From: Pseudophaeomoniella oleicola
Lineage: Eukaryota; Ascomycota; Eurotiomycetes; Phaeomoniellales; Phaeomoniellaceae
DNA length: 64,000 bases
Direction of reading: 5' to 3'
NCBI GenBank assembly: GCA_003868215.1
Contig: QWDQ01000015.1
Location: 248,001-312,000, forward strand
Shown: positions 22,989-34,946 of the stretch, in pieces
How positions within the stretch are numbered: the first letter of the stretch is position 1
How the letters are laid out: the number at the start of each line of letters is the position of its first letter
The notes under the pieces: generated by a model
Seen by the model: the letters and a program-made list of their open reading frames with translations, nothing else
What the model was told of the DNA's origin: nothing
The model's database searches: none
Position numbers and translations under genes: made by a program

Positions 22989-24834
22989 ATGGGCTGGCCA
23001 GTGTGCAACAGCACACTAGAGGATGAAAAAAGTAATGCGCACAGAGGCAGTTGGATTTCCTGACCTTGCTGACTTGGTACCAGTCAACGAGATAGCCGTC
23101 TACCATGGCATCACCTTTCATCAAATGGGACTTACCCTGTCAGCGGCTACTGGATTGGTCGCTGTCGTCGTTTCATTCTATCTCATGATGATGCACGCAA
23201 CGCATTATCTGAGGCCGTGGGAACAAAGACAGTAAGTCTGTCCATGGCGTACCATTGCCCTTGGCTAACTCTTGCAAAGCATTATTCGAATTCTGTTCAT
23301 GGTCCCAATCTACGCTGCAGTGTCCTTCCTTTCCTACCTGTACTATACGCACTCGATCTATTTCGAGACATTGAGGGACTGCTATGAAGCCTTTGCAATC
23401 GCATCGTTCTTTGCGCTGCTCTGTAATTATATTGCCGAGGACCTGCACCAGCAGAAGAATTACTTCCGCACTGTCAAGCCAAAGAAATGGGTCTGGCCTC
23501 TACCGTGGATTCAAAAAGTCTGGGGAGGAGAGCATGGCATTTGGAGGACGCCACGGAGTGGATTGACGTGGTTCAACGTAAGGAGTGATTCTCTTGGAAA
23601 ATCTATCTTTCTGACTGTGATATAGGTGATCTGGGTCGGTGTCTTTCAGTATTGCTTTGTGCGCGTCTTTTTCACCATCGTCGCAGTCAGCACGCAATCC
23701 TTCAACCTCTATTGCGAGGACTCGCTGAGTCCTGCGTTCTCTCACATCTGGGTCATGGGCTTCGAGGCAGTATCTGTCACCATCGCCATGTACTGCATCA
23801 TTCAATTCTACGTTCAGCTGAAGAATGATATTGCAGACCATTCACCCATCTTGAAGGTTGCGGCTGTCAAATTGGTCATCTTTCTGTCGTTCTGGCAATC
23901 AATCATCATCTCTTTTCTGACGTCGACTGGCCTTATCAAGTCCGGACCACGGTTTGGCACGCCGGACATCAAGATCGGCATTCCTGCCATGCTGCTTTGT
24001 GTGGAGATGGCTCTCTTCGCCATTTTCCATCTCTGGGCGTTCAGCTGGCTTCCCTACCGCCTTAATTCGAAACTCAACTTGGCTGAGACGGTACCGGGCC
24101 ACAGCTTGACGAGCGGCGATTATAGCGGCGGATTCTTGGGGATCAAAGCCATACTTGACGCCTTCAACCCTTGGGATCTGATAAAAGCGGTTGGGAGGTC
24201 CGCGAAATGGCTTTTTGTAGGACGCAAACATCGTACTCTCGATGTTTCCTACAACCACACGAGACCGGCGGCGGAAACAGCCTATGGCTTGGATGGCCAA
24301 GACATTTCATATCCATCGGGCGGCAAACCTGCACACCTAGCGGACGAAGGTGAAGAATTGCTCACGCACGCGCAATCTAACCCGGCCTCGGAACCCCCTC
24401 CTGCCTACAGCAATGAGGGTTACGATCAATATCCTGGTTCAGGCGACATTGGCGTCGCTCACTCTAACTACGACGAGGAGAGCCTTACCGCCCACAGTCA
24501 GGGTCATAGTCCTATATCGTATCCTCCACCATCTATGGCAACATCTGGAAGACAGTTTCCAGGTCCTAAGGACTTCCATCTCCCCAATCGAAGTCCTGAA
24601 CGCTATGCTGCGGAGCGTTACAGGGAAGGCCAGGGTGGGCATCAGCAACAGATGGCTTATAATCCTTACCCGGAATATGGGGGTGGAGCAGCAGACGGCA
24701 CGCATGCAATCCATAGTGGAATGGCCTTACCGTACCCAGAACATGATCAGGGGCTTGTGAGGCCGAACCGCGTCAGCATGCCGCACCCGCCAGGGCAAGG
24801 GTCGGTTGATCGAGGGGGATCTGGTATGTTCTGA
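22989..24834 (+). CDS. DUF300 / organic solute transporter alpha (TMEM184-like) membrane protein
   Basis: Exons 22989-23031, 23084-23231, 23280-23577 and 23626-24834 give 565 residues, with all three introns 48-52 nt. The start MGWPVCNSTLEDEK precedes INEIAVYHGITFHQ and the first membrane segment (LTLSAATGLVAVVVSFYLM). Several more hydrophobic segments follow, with family motifs LRPWEQR, IRILFMVPIYAAVSFLSY, DCYEAFAIASFF and VGVFQYCFVRVFFTIVAV, consistent with seven transmembrane helices. The C-terminal third (after about residue 385) is cytosolic, Pro/Tyr/Gly-rich and disordered. The family is ubiquitous in fungi and localises to vacuolar or endosomal membranes in several species; substrates are unknown. 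Confidence 0.9.
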
Positions 24835-25968
24835 TACAGATGGACTTTGATGGATACTTGCTTTTGATCTTCATGATATCCCTTTTTATTCGCACGGCGT
24901 TAGGGTGATGGTTGGGGATGCGTTATGAACATTCCAACGGTTGGTAGACTTCTGGATCGGCTTGAGGCCTCCTCTTCGCAGATGGACATGCATGTGAGGT
25001 ACCGCCGGCAAGGACAAGTTTTACATAGGGAGACATAGTTTCCATTTTAACGATCGACAACAGTGTTTGTTTCCTTTGTTTCGAGGAGTTGTCCTTCCAG
25101 CTGGCTTAGTCTTGAACTGTCTCGAGAAGTAAGAAAAAGTTGCCCATATGCCGAAGTACGATTGGGACTTCATACAGAGGAGCAGTTTAGGTATCTTAAC
25201 CCCGTATCTCGTTACGCTTTGATGGGTGCAGGTGGCTTGCGGAGATCCACGCCAGGAAACTTGTCGGATAGACCTACCGAAGTGGGTTAAGATGTTAGAA
25301 GATCATCCTTGTCTATGAGGCCATGAGCTTTATCTACAAGCAACCAACATGGAGCGAATGGGGGCATAGAGAGGGGTAGGCAGCAATCCCGCCGTTGGTG
25401 ACGAAAACATTGAAATGGCAATTGACTTCAGATGAAAACATCTATCGCCCTGTTCTGTGAGAGTATCACGATCAATAGACCATATGATATGATCTGTGAA
25501 GGGGTAGCGTTCCGGTGTGATACAGCCTCAGGCGATACATAAATTGGTACAGGCTCGCCGAGCAGCTTCTTTCCGATCCGTCGCCGTGTTTGGCGTCGTC
25601 TATCTGCCCCGGTTTACTCACTTTCCTCTCTGGTCCTACATACGGGGGTGGTGTTGTGGACCCTGCATCTTCTAGACACGGCGACGTGCAGTCACAGATG
25701 CAGTACACAGATCCTCTTATCTATCTTTTCTTCGCGTTGCTCCGATCCAGGGCCCTGCAACATAATCTAAACTTCCGTCTTCTCCTACCTCAATTCGTCT
25801 TTCTCTTCTTTCAGGTTTTGACTCTGGTGTTCTGTGTGCAAGCTGTACTGATAGGCTAAAGTACCACCGGTTCAGCCTTCTATTATTCACCGCATCTAAA
25901 TACATTTCTAAGTTAGTGGCGAGTTTCACTTCGTTGAAAGGGCTTAAATCTGAGCAATCTCTGATACA
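24835..25968. other. Intergenic region DUF300 gene - amine oxidase gene
   Basis: No gene recognised. An 89-codon frame at 25590-25859 has no similarity and overlaps opposite-strand frames. The end of the stretch is the promoter and leader of the amine oxidase gene. Confidence 0.45.
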
Positions 25969-28175
25969 ATGGCAACTGAGGCTTTGGTTCCGCAAGCTGC
26001 GGCAGGGAAGCATTTTGAAGCTGCACATCCACTCTGTCCGTTGTCGCCCAGTGAAATAAAGCAAACAGCAGACATCATACGATCGCAATGGCCGGAAGAC
26101 GTGGAGTTGCGCTTCAAGACCATAACTCTTCTGGAGCCAGAGAAGAAGCTGTTTATCCCATACCTGGACGCTGAGCACAGTGGGAAAGCCCTACCGAGAC
26201 TTGACAGGAAAGCTTTTACAACATACATCATTAAGAGAACAGTAGGTCTAGTTTACTGTCTTGCTATGGTTGTGAAGTGCTCATACAGGATTTAGGATAA
26301 AACCCACGAGGCGGTGGTGAACTTGTCCGCAGGTCGAGTAGAAAGTCACGCACGGTTAGGACCGAATGAACATTCGAACCTAGACTACGAGGAAATACTG
26401 GAGGTGGAAAAGCTCGCTCTGGAGCACCCAGATGTCCGCAAGGAAATCGAAAAGTTGAAATTACCTGAGGGGACGATCGTCTGCGCAGACCCGTGGCCCT
26501 ATGGTGAGAGGCTCTAACACCCGATGTCAATCGCAGTGATACTGACCGGATCGCAGGCTCTGATGGCGTTGGAGACGATGATCGCATGTTCCGTGTCTTC
26601 ATGTACATGCGTGACCCGGCAAACCCATCAGAGGTCGATTCAAACCATTACGCGTTCCCGCTGGCAATCTCTCCGGTAGTCCATGGTGTTACCCTGGAGT
26701 TGATGCGCATCGAGTACCTCCCGACAGGTGTAGACGACTCGAAGCCAGAAAGCCCTATGCCGTGGACGAGTAAGCCGCCGAATGAGTATATCAGCGAGCA
26801 CCAAACCTTGCGGAAGGATCTCAAGCCTCTCCAAGTAGTCCAACCTGAAGGTGCCTCTTTCACTGTCGAGAAGGTCGGCGAAACCGGATATACGCTGGCA
26901 TGGCAGAAGTGGAACTTCCGTGTTGGCTTTAACCAGCGTGAAGGCATGGTCCTCTATGATGTACGCTACGACGGCCGGCCATTGTTCTACCGAGTATCGC
27001 TCTCTGATATGAACATCCCATATGCTGATCCTCGTCACCCATACAACAAGAAGTCCGCCTTCGATTTGGGAGATGCCGGTGCTGGTGCGATGGCAAATGA
27101 CCTGAAGTTGGGATGTGACTGTCTCGGCAGTATCTATTACCTGGATGGCTGGGTGGTCGATGCCTTTGGTAATCCTGTAGAGATGCCTAATTCGATATGT
27201 GTTCACGAACAAGACGGAGGCATTGGCTGGAAACACACAAACTATAGGACAGGTCGTGCTGCGGTCGTCAGGTCTCGCGAACTGGTCTTGCAGAGCATCA
27301 TCACTGTCTCGAACTACGAGTATATCTTGGCCTTCATATTCAATCAAGCTGGTGAGATGACGTACGAAGTTCGCGCAACTGGTATCTTGTCCACCCAACC
27401 GGTCGACGAAGGCATTTCTGTCCCCTTCGGTACCGTCGTCCATCCAGGTGTCCTGGCCGTTCACCATCAACATATCTTCTCCCTGCGAGTGGACCCGATG
27501 CTCGACGGCCCTCACAACCGCGTTGTCTACGACGAAGCACATCCCATGCCTCTTGACGACTTCAACCCCACCGGCAACGGCTACTACGTCACCGAAACCG
27601 TCGTCGACAAATCCGCCGGCCTCAACCTCGACACCTCCGCGAACCGCGTATTCAAAATCCAAAACGCCTCGAGCATCAACCCGATCAACCAAAAACCCGT
27701 CGCCTACAAAATCCAAGCGCCCGACTTCCAAAAGATCCTCTCCCACCCAACCTCCTACAACCACAAACGCGCCGAATTTTCCTCGCACAACCTCTTCGTG
27801 ACTTCCCACCGCGACCGCGAACTCTACGCCGGCGGCTGGTACACCAACCAATCCCGCGGCGGCACCGGCGTCCGCACCTGGGCCTCCCGCGCCGACGACG
27901 TGCGCGACGCCGACCTCGTCGTGTGGATCCAATTCGGCATCAACCACGTGCCGCGCATCGAGGATTTCCCCGTCATGCCCGCAGAAAAAATCGCCGTGCA
28001 CTTCAAACCGGTGAACTTCTTCGATCGGAACCCGGCGCTTGATGTGCCGCCGAGTACGCAGACTTTCAACCGGAGCGTGTTGTTGAGTGAGGGAAATCAT
28101 ATGCAGGGGTCGGAGGCGATGAAGATTGGGGGGGAGGGGGAGTGCTGTGAGGTCAAGGAGCAGAGTAAGTTGTAG
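25969..28175 (+). CDS. Peroxisomal copper amine oxidase (PTS1-bearing)
   Basis: Exons 25969-26241, 26296-26503 and 26557-28175 give 699 residues. Reaction: oxidation of primary amines to aldehydes with release of ammonia and hydrogen peroxide, using copper and topaquinone. Key residues are present: catalytic-base Asp330 in AFDLG, topaquinone-precursor Tyr414 in NYEY, copper ligands His464 and His466 in HHQH, and His624 in INHVPRIEDFPVMP. The last three residues are SKL, a classic peroxisomal PTS1, after a divergent tail. A related gene lies downstream at 31942-34262 in opposite orientation. The 3' half of exon 3 (about 27530-28020) has almost exclusively C-ending codons, unlike the rest of the gene. 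Amine nitrogen use is the likely role. Confidence 0.96.
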
Positions 28176-28410
28176 TTTACATCCATAGTAAGCTACAAGC
28201 TACAACGTGCCTATCTACCTAGGTAGGTACCTATCTAAGTACTACGGTTCATCACGAATACAAATCATCATCATAACCATCATTCCTGTTTTTATTCCAC
28301 ATAGCTTCACCAGGCTCTTTCCTTCCCTCCCCCATCCATCCCTTCCTCTTGATAATCTGTTCACTTTTTCACTTCCTCAGCCTTGCATTACATACAGACC
28401 TACCTAGGTA

Positions 28411-28426
28411 CATACATACATACATA
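28411..28426. repeat. (CATA)4 microsatellite
   Basis: Four CATA units immediately after the palindrome TACCTAGGTA. Confidence 0.9.
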
Positions 28427-28589
28427 CCTTATCCATCTTATCCAGCGACGAGCCTTGCATCCATCCATCCCCCTTACACTATTATATTACACAATAATAT
28501 AGCGTGACTGACCCCCCTTCCCTTTCCTTCTCCACCAAAAAAAGAACAAAAAGGCAATCAGAAAAGGCATCCATCCAGCTTCGCCAGGC

Positions 28590-28605
28590 AAAAAAAAAAA
28601 AAAAA
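28590..28605. repeat. Poly(A) run of 16
   Basis: Sixteen consecutive A residues on the plus strand, 3' of the amine oxidase gene. No retroposed gene body precedes it. Confidence 0.9.
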
Positions 28606-29060
28606 CCGTACAAATTAAAGATAGATAAATACAACGACAGTGTACAGATTTAGCGCCCCGGCGGGTGTGGTGTCCCTAGAATCCCTTCCTTAGTTACTTT
28701 GGTTCAGTTCGTGATCCGGATGGATTAGATTACGTGCATGCATACATCCGTTACAAATGGCAATGGCAATGTAATACAGGATGGAATTGGTCATGTGGTT
28801 TTCTTTTCTTTTAGATTTAATTCTTCAGGGTTTTTTTTACTGTAACCAGGGTGGGTGGGTAAGCATGTAAGCAAAGCAAAGCAAAAGAGAAAGGAAAGGG
28901 AAGGGGAGGGAATTGAATCATTATTGTCGTCGGCGGCCTTATGAGAATGTAGTACGTCAACGTAGTTGTAAGTAATTAAATAGTAGGTGGTGTGATTAGG
29001 TGGGTGGTGGGTAGATACGTAGGGATATACATAGGTACAAGTGATTTCTTCTAGTTGGGC

Positions 29061-29100
29061 AAAGAGAGAGAGAGAGGGAAGGGAAGGGAAGGGAAGGAAG
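29061..29100. repeat. GA / GGGAA purine microsatellite
   Basis: A GA dinucleotide run merges into four GGGAA-like units. Confidence 0.9.
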
Positions 29101-29108
29101 TCTTTTCT

Positions 29109-29132
29109 GATGGATGGATGGATGGATGGATG
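29109..29132. repeat. (GATG)n microsatellite
   Basis: About six tandem GATG units. Confidence 0.9.
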
Positions 29133-29463
29133 GGTGATTGATTGGATATGTATGTATGATTTGCGCATGTGCATGTGCACGTGTCCTGTGTCATGATAGG
29201 TCAAGTATCTGGTAGGTACCTAGGGAAGTTGAATATGTGTTGCAATTGTACAGAGAGATATGTAGCTGCCCCAGGTATCTAAGTATCTAAGATACGTAGG
29301 TAACAATAGCATCGCTCAATCGAGATCGAAAAGGATATATGTGAAGAAAAAAGAAGAGAAAGAAAGAGGTATATATATACGCACATGATGGCATCACTTG
29401 TTGACCAATCGTACTCATACATCGTGATAGTACAAAAACAATACCGACCGTTCCAAGCATTAT

Positions 29464-30435
29464 CTACTCCTGATAGAACATATAAGTAGCAGAATAATTC
29501 ACCTTGACGGTCCCATTATGTGTTCCGCACATCGTCGGCGCAACTCCGCCTCTGGTATTGACGCGGTAGACCTGCACAATTCTCCCTGTGCTGTCGACGG
29601 CGGTAAGGTAGATCCAGGCAACGTTGTGCGCACCGTCGGGAGAAGCGATGGTAGCAGATTTCGCGGCCAGGGTGTTGCCGAGTAGCTGCATGTTGAAGCG
29701 TGGAGAGCTCGGGTTGTCGAAAGAATGTACGCCGGTGCCGCAGGTGCCGCTGGTAGAAGTCAGGTTTGCGTTGGCGCCGATCGCTGATGGGGTTGAGGTG
29801 AGGTTTCCTGTGCGGCAGTCGTAGTTTTGGGTGCCAACGCCGGTGAATGCGCCGACAAAGGTACCTGTTGGGGAGGGAAGGGAGGAGGCTCCAGTGGGCA
29901 AGGTGGTGCTTGGGACCGCGCAGTCGAGGGCTATGGTGCTGCTGAGAGATAGGGAAGAGTTGGTGGTGGCGGCTGAAGGGAGTGATGAGCTTGGTTGAGA
30001 GGCTGCGGAGGTGGTGAGGGAAGAGTTCGATGAAGATGAAGCGATGGCAATGGTAGTTGCTGGTATCGTGGTGGCGGGGACTACGGTAGCCGACAGTGTG
30101 GTTGCCGGAAGTGTGGTAGCGGCAACAGTGGTCAGTGTTCCAATAGTAGTTGCGGGCACTGTCGTTGCTGAAAGCGTTGTGGCAGGAACCGTGGAAGGAC
30201 TCAGCGTTGTGGCCTTGATGGTTGTGACTGGAGGAATCGGGATGACAGGATGAGATCCGCGAAACCCTCTTCCGCCGGTTATGCGTGATAGTAGAGCCAG
30301 GATCTCAGCTAGAATGTCGAAGGCGAGGTTGTCCATTGCAGGAGTCTCTGGTTGCAACGGCTCTCCAATAGGAAGAGGCGCCGGCGCAGCTGTTGCTACT
30401 GCAATGAAGATCGCAAAGAAGATGGTCGGACGCAT
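29464..30435 (-). CDS. Secreted Ser/Thr-rich DUF3455 protein
   Basis: Intronless, 323 residues from the ATG at 30435; 54 in-frame codons upstream are not used because the signal peptide starts here. Residues 1-17 (MRPTIFFAIFIAVATAA) form a signal peptide. Residues 71-130 are degenerate repeats of TT-(L/V/I)-x-A and PATT units, followed by a Ser-rich stretch, so heavy O-mannosylation is expected. The C-terminal domain (about 175-323) matches DUF3455: NYDCRTGNLTSTPSAIGANA, GTGVHSFDNPSSPRFNM, GAHNVAWIYLTAV and VYRVNTRGGVAPTMC, ending in NYSATYMFY. The domain is common in secreted fungal proteins and has no proven activity. It sits between the two amine oxidase genes, with no functional link visible. 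Confidence 0.88.
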   Translation of the reverse strand: MRPTIFFAIFIAVATAAPAPLPIGEPLQPETPAMDNLAFDILAEILALLSRITGGRGFRGSHPVIPIPPVTTIKATTLSPSTVPATTLSATTVPATTIGTLTTVAATTLPATTLSATVVPATTIPATTIAIASSSSNSSLTTSAASQPSSSLPSAATTNSSLSLSSTIALDCAVPSTTLPTGASSLPSPTGTFVGAFTGVGTQNYDCRTGNLTSTPSAIGANANLTSTSGTCGTGVHSFDNPSSPRFNMQLLGNTLAAKSATIASPDGAHNVAWIYLTAVDSTGRIVQVYRVNTRGGVAPTMCGTHNGTVKVNYSATYMFYQE

Positions 30436-31941
30436 TATGAGGTAGTGATATAGCGGTATTCCAAGACGACTGTTATACAGACAGGAAGGCAGAAGCGCAA
30501 CCCTACTTTGATGGCAAAGACTTTTGAACAAGGAAACGAAAGAAACAGTGCCTGCACTGATGATTACTTCAAAGAACGTGAAGGCAGGGAAATTCAATGA
30601 TGGACAACAAGACAGTAGATACGAGACGGGAGGACACTTTTATATCAATCCACGACGTCCAGCAGGAAGGCAAACCTGTTGGTCGTCTTGATGGTCCCAG
30701 ACCTTGGAAGGCATCAAATCAACACCGGCAGCAGTAGCTGACATCTCAAACGACGATAGGTTTGAAACAAGAGGCAGACATGTTGGAAAGACCCGGTCAG
30801 CGCAGAAAAGATCGAGGAGAACCGTGGTACGTTAGTACAACGACTGAATGCAGAAACTGCGTGGAGACAGCAAGGTCGTAAACAGCCAACGTTCCCCTGG
30901 AAGTCCAATGCAGGAGGTGCAGGGAAGGAAAAGGCTTCAACCCTTCAAGGGGTCACGGACCGTACTTGGTGCCAAAGCTGGAAAAAATGGTAGCTAACCT
31001 CCAAGCCTGATGTTGGAACGAGCAAAAGATCAGAAAGTCATGGAACAGAGAAGTTGGCACCAACGGTCTAGATAAGACCGACATTTCGAAACGAGCGATA
31101 TCCATCAACGTACATTAGCCGCACGTCCTAAGGGGATTGGGCGAGCATGAGATCCCTGTACGTGGATGAAAAGTACGAGAGCACATGGTCATCGCACCGG
31201 GGGTCAACAACTGTTGGCTCAAGCGCGACGATGCCGCTGCTTGACTCAGAGACGATGAGTGTTTCGTCGTCTAATCCTCCTGGAGGCGGAAGGAAGAGCA
31301 GGGTTGATATTTACCAAGTCGTTCTTCCAAGATCGGCTGTTTCATCTCTTTCAACCCTGCGCTTCCTTTATGACTGGGGTGATACGATTACGCTAAGATG
31401 CAAGCACAAAGCTGAGACCGCGGCCCCAACGCCCGAATAAAACATCTGTGCTCGGAGGATCCTTAATCAACATGATGCTCTGTAGTAAACGAACTGTTGG
31501 ATACCGTGCCTAAGCGAACTACGGTATCCTGATGCTCATTCTGATGAACGTGACTTTCAGATTATCTCCGTGCGAGATGGGATGCTGGAAGCTGATCCGG
31601 CCGGTGCGGTTGTCGGATCTGGAGATTCCCCATGACAGAAAGGGGGGAACTGTAGGAATTTCACACCATGACCTGGTTTCTTCAATACGATGTCTGAAGG
31701 ATAGGTTGATATTGTCCATAATATCTTTTTCATTCTCTTGTTGACCTACTGGAAAATAAGAACATGAAATTTCCCGCCGATCGATGAAGCATATACACAT
31801 GATCCATACAGTGAAAGATATCCTTTCATACTAAAAAATATATCCTATCCGTTCCCAAACATAGCGAAAAATATGATCAGAAAAGAGCCCCATGTGAAAC
31901 CTGGCCATTTTCTTTCCCTACGCGCAAAGCAATTTCGTTCG
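30436..31941. other. Intergenic region DUF3455 gene - second amine oxidase
   Basis: No gene recognised. It must include the DUF3455 promoter and the 3' region of the downstream amine oxidase. Short frames at 31147-31440 and 31519-31800 lack similarity. Confidence 0.45.
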
Positions 31942-34262
31942 TTACACCAGAACACTCTCTCCAGCAAGCTTTTTGTTTGAACAGTTGCACCCTTCCTCCC
32001 CCTTGAGCACCTGGCTGGGCGTCTTTGAGTAACTTGGGGGCACATCTAGACAAGGGTTTCGAATAAAGAAATTGCGGGGTCGCAAGAGCAGTGTCATTGG
32101 TTCTGCTGGCATGACTGGGTAGTCTTCTGGCGATGGGAAGTGAGTGATGCCGAACGTGTGCCAGAGCACGACGTCAGTGTTGGAAATGGACGTCGAGCTG
32201 TTGGATTCAATCCATTGTGGGAGACCCATCGAGGGCTCACCCGAGGTTTGGGGAACGTGGCGGCCGGCAGGGTGGATTTCGGCATCGGAGTCTAAAGCAG
32301 ACCCAGACGTTAGCTCGAGGAAGAGATAGGAGAGGAGAGATCAAATCGATAGAGGGAAATGCATAGCACCAGGGCAGTAAACTTACACTTTGTGACGTGG
32401 ATAGCGTGGCGGGCGAAACCAGCTCGCTTCCAGACTAGACCGCCTTCCTTAGGGAGGAGAGGTGGGACTTCTCTGCTGACGAGCTTGTAGGATACGGGCT
32501 TGTGGCTGTAGGGATTGAGTTTGTTCTCGTTGCACATCTCCCAGGTTCGGCTGGTGTCGCCGTCGTAGTCGGCCATGGCTTCCTTGGGGGTGTTGTATTT
32601 GGTCTTCTTGGCATAGAAGGCATTGCCGTATTTGTTCTCGGCAGAGCCAACTTCGCCTGCTCCTCGCATGGCGTCAACTTGGAAGACGGAGTTGTTAGGA
32701 CCATCCAAGTTAGGGTCAACGCGGAGGCAGAAGAGATGTTGATGGTTGTGAGCGTTGACGCCTGGGTAGACCTCGGTACCCCAGCCGTGGGTATCTTCGC
32801 CGGCGTTCAACGAGTAGGTGTTGAGGATACCGGTCAATTTGATTTCCAGTTGGACAGTGCCGTCTTGGTGGAAAATCCAGTATACACAGTATTCGTAGTT
32901 GGCCGCGGTGAAAATGTGAGAGATGACGAGCTTACGCGCGCGTGTGACTATGGTGCTCTCGTCACGGAAATCTGTGTGCTTGAACAGAATGCCAGCGTCC
33001 TCCTCGTGGATGCAGATTGCATTCTTGATCGTCTGGACGGATCCAGCGCGGTTAACAAACTCAGCCTAAAATAGTAAGATAAGTTAGTGATATGTTCAAT
33101 TATGTTGTCTGATACGTGGTCATATAAGGGTTATGAAAAAAGATTAGGGGCTCTCAGAGGAGCTCCTCCATCTTGCATAGCCTTGGGAGGGAAGGGGGGA
33201 AGTAACGAAAGAAGGGAAGGGCTAACTCACGTCCATATAGTGAATCGCTCCTTTGCAGTCGCAGCCCAGGGAGAGTGAGTTGGTCATGTAACCACCACCG
33301 TATTCTCCCAGATCAAACGCATGCTTCCTTTGGTGAGGATGCTCCGGGTTGCCGTACGGGACCACCATTTCTGCGAGCGACAATCTGTAGAAAATGGGTC
33401 TGACCTTCTGCTCAAACTTGTCGTAGAACGAGATGTTGTTAAGCACAATACCCTCGCGATAGTTGAAACCGATGTGCACAGACCAGTTTTGCCATTCGAT
33501 CGTGCGGCCGTTAAGCTTGAATGATACGCCCTCTGGTTGGGTGATGTTGATCGGTTTCAGGTCGGTCCGGTAGCCGAGCTCCTTCTCGATGGAATCGACA
33601 TGGTAGTTGTTGGGTGGCGCTTTGCTCAATGGCCGTCGGACCTTTGGGACGTCGATGTGGATGATCTCTTGCTTGGAAGCATCGAAGATGGGACAGAAGT
33701 CGAGAGGGAAGGTATATTGGCTGTCATCGACGTGTGGGCGGTAATACATCAGTGCTTGCTGTAGTCGAACCTTGTTGCCGAATCTTTCATCGTAGCCAAT
33801 CGTCCAGGGATCGCAGTAGACTTTGTGCATATCCTCCGCGGGAATCCCAAGAATACCGCACTGTTCGATGACCTTGGGATCTTTTCGTACGACTTGCTCA
33901 ACGGCTTGGAGATCTTCCAAAGTAATGAGGGGTTGGACTCCATCCAACAGCTCCCACTTGATGAGCTTCTGTGTCTCGAAATCGACCAAGCCGTCATAAA
34001 CTTGACCGGTCTTGCTAATTGCTACGATGTCTGCCATGCGCTTGGGTTTAGGAGCCTTCTCTGGATTCTCGAGCCATGGCAGCATTTCTGCCTTTGGTGG
34101 CTCGTACAATGTGACTGCATTGTAATAGACCTGGCCCTTTTCCTTGCGGACTACCTGCACCGCAGCTTCGATTTCCGTCGCGCTCAGAGGATCAAAAGGA
34201 TGAGGAGCGGCAGCAGTGTCAGTGACCTGCATGGTCAACTGCTTCAACCTCTCGAGAACCAT
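31942..34262 (-). CDS. Copper amine oxidase (second copy, no PTS1)
   Basis: Exons 34262-33231, 33065-32387 and 32291-31942 give 686 residues. All signature residues are present: catalytic-base Asp317 in HAFDLGEYGGG, Tyr401 (topaquinone precursor) in NYEY, copper ligands His452 and His454 in HNHQH, and His621 in GITHFPSPEDYPVMP. It is closer to yeast methylamine-oxidase-type enzymes than its neighbour (PHQRKHAFDLGEYGGGYMTN). The C terminus is KKLAGESVLV, not a PTS1. The N terminus contains RLKQLTMQV, which only partly fits a PTS2. The second intron splices VTK to YSDAEIHPAG. It converges with the other amine oxidase across about 3.8 kb, with the DUF3455 gene between. Confidence 0.95.
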
Positions 34263-34917
34263 CTCCGTGTGTGTTGTTTGATTATAAGATGAGTATGACT
34301 TGGGATTTGTGGTCGCAGATGGGACTGTTCAACCGGAACGTGAGGAGGGGTAGCAGGTAGTCAACACGAGGAGATATATATGAAGAGAACACGAAAAGAC
34401 GGGCGGTGATGGGGGTATATATGCGACGGTGCGACGGTGGACTCTCCTCTCTACGTGTCCTCCAACCAATATCTATCCATTATCATTTATTGTCTAATAG
34501 AAGTGACAAGTTCAGCAATTGACAAGCAACTCAAAACCCCCCCGCCTCTCTTTGCTTGTCAATCGAGCGTAGATAGGGATCTGTTCCCACTGGAGCGATA
34601 AGCTCTGGCTGTCACCATCCTTATCGCCTGGGGATTTGCATACTTAATCGGGATTAGCGACCGATACAGGCACCGAGAGATTTGCTTAGCATCGGTCAAT
34701 AACCGGTCTTTCCCTTTTCGGTGGGAAAGTCCGCCGCCCGTCTACTACGTAGCACAATGTGCTTCCGCTTCAACATGCCTCAATGGGGCATCACTTGGAC
34801 CCGGTCATCAATCGCTATGTTGGTATGGGTTTGCTCCAGGCAACGATGGGATTGATTTGCCTAAGGGAATCCAACTGGTCTTGGGAATTGAGATCTTCCC
34901 TGCAACTGGCCCGCTAT

Positions 34918-34946
34918 GGACTGTCTCTGGACTGTCTCTGGACAGC
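34918..34946 (+). repeat. Tandem GGACTGTCTCT direct repeat
   Basis: Two perfect 11-base copies followed by a partial third (GGACAG) in the 6.4 kb gap. Confidence 0.85.

Larger units (their letters stand above)
28176..29463. other. Convergent intergenic region with simple repeats
   Basis: Lies between the 3' ends of the amine oxidase and the DUF3455 gene. It contains palindromes CTACCTAGGTAG (28215-28226) and TACCTAGGTA (28401-28410), a 16-A run, GA and GATG microsatellites. The 137-codon minus-strand frame is low-complexity. No gene recognised. Confidence 0.5.

Noticed and set aside
26640-28100. 486-codon minus-strand open frame
   Set aside because: It lies antisense to the copper amine oxidase exon and results from its C-ending codon bias; no similarity.
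28590-28605. Poly(A) tail of a retroposed sequence
   Set aside because: No processed gene or SINE-like body precedes it and no flanking duplication is seen.
30436-30597. 54-residue upstream extension of the DUF3455 protein
   Set aside because: It would bury the clear signal peptide that starts at the ATG at 30435.
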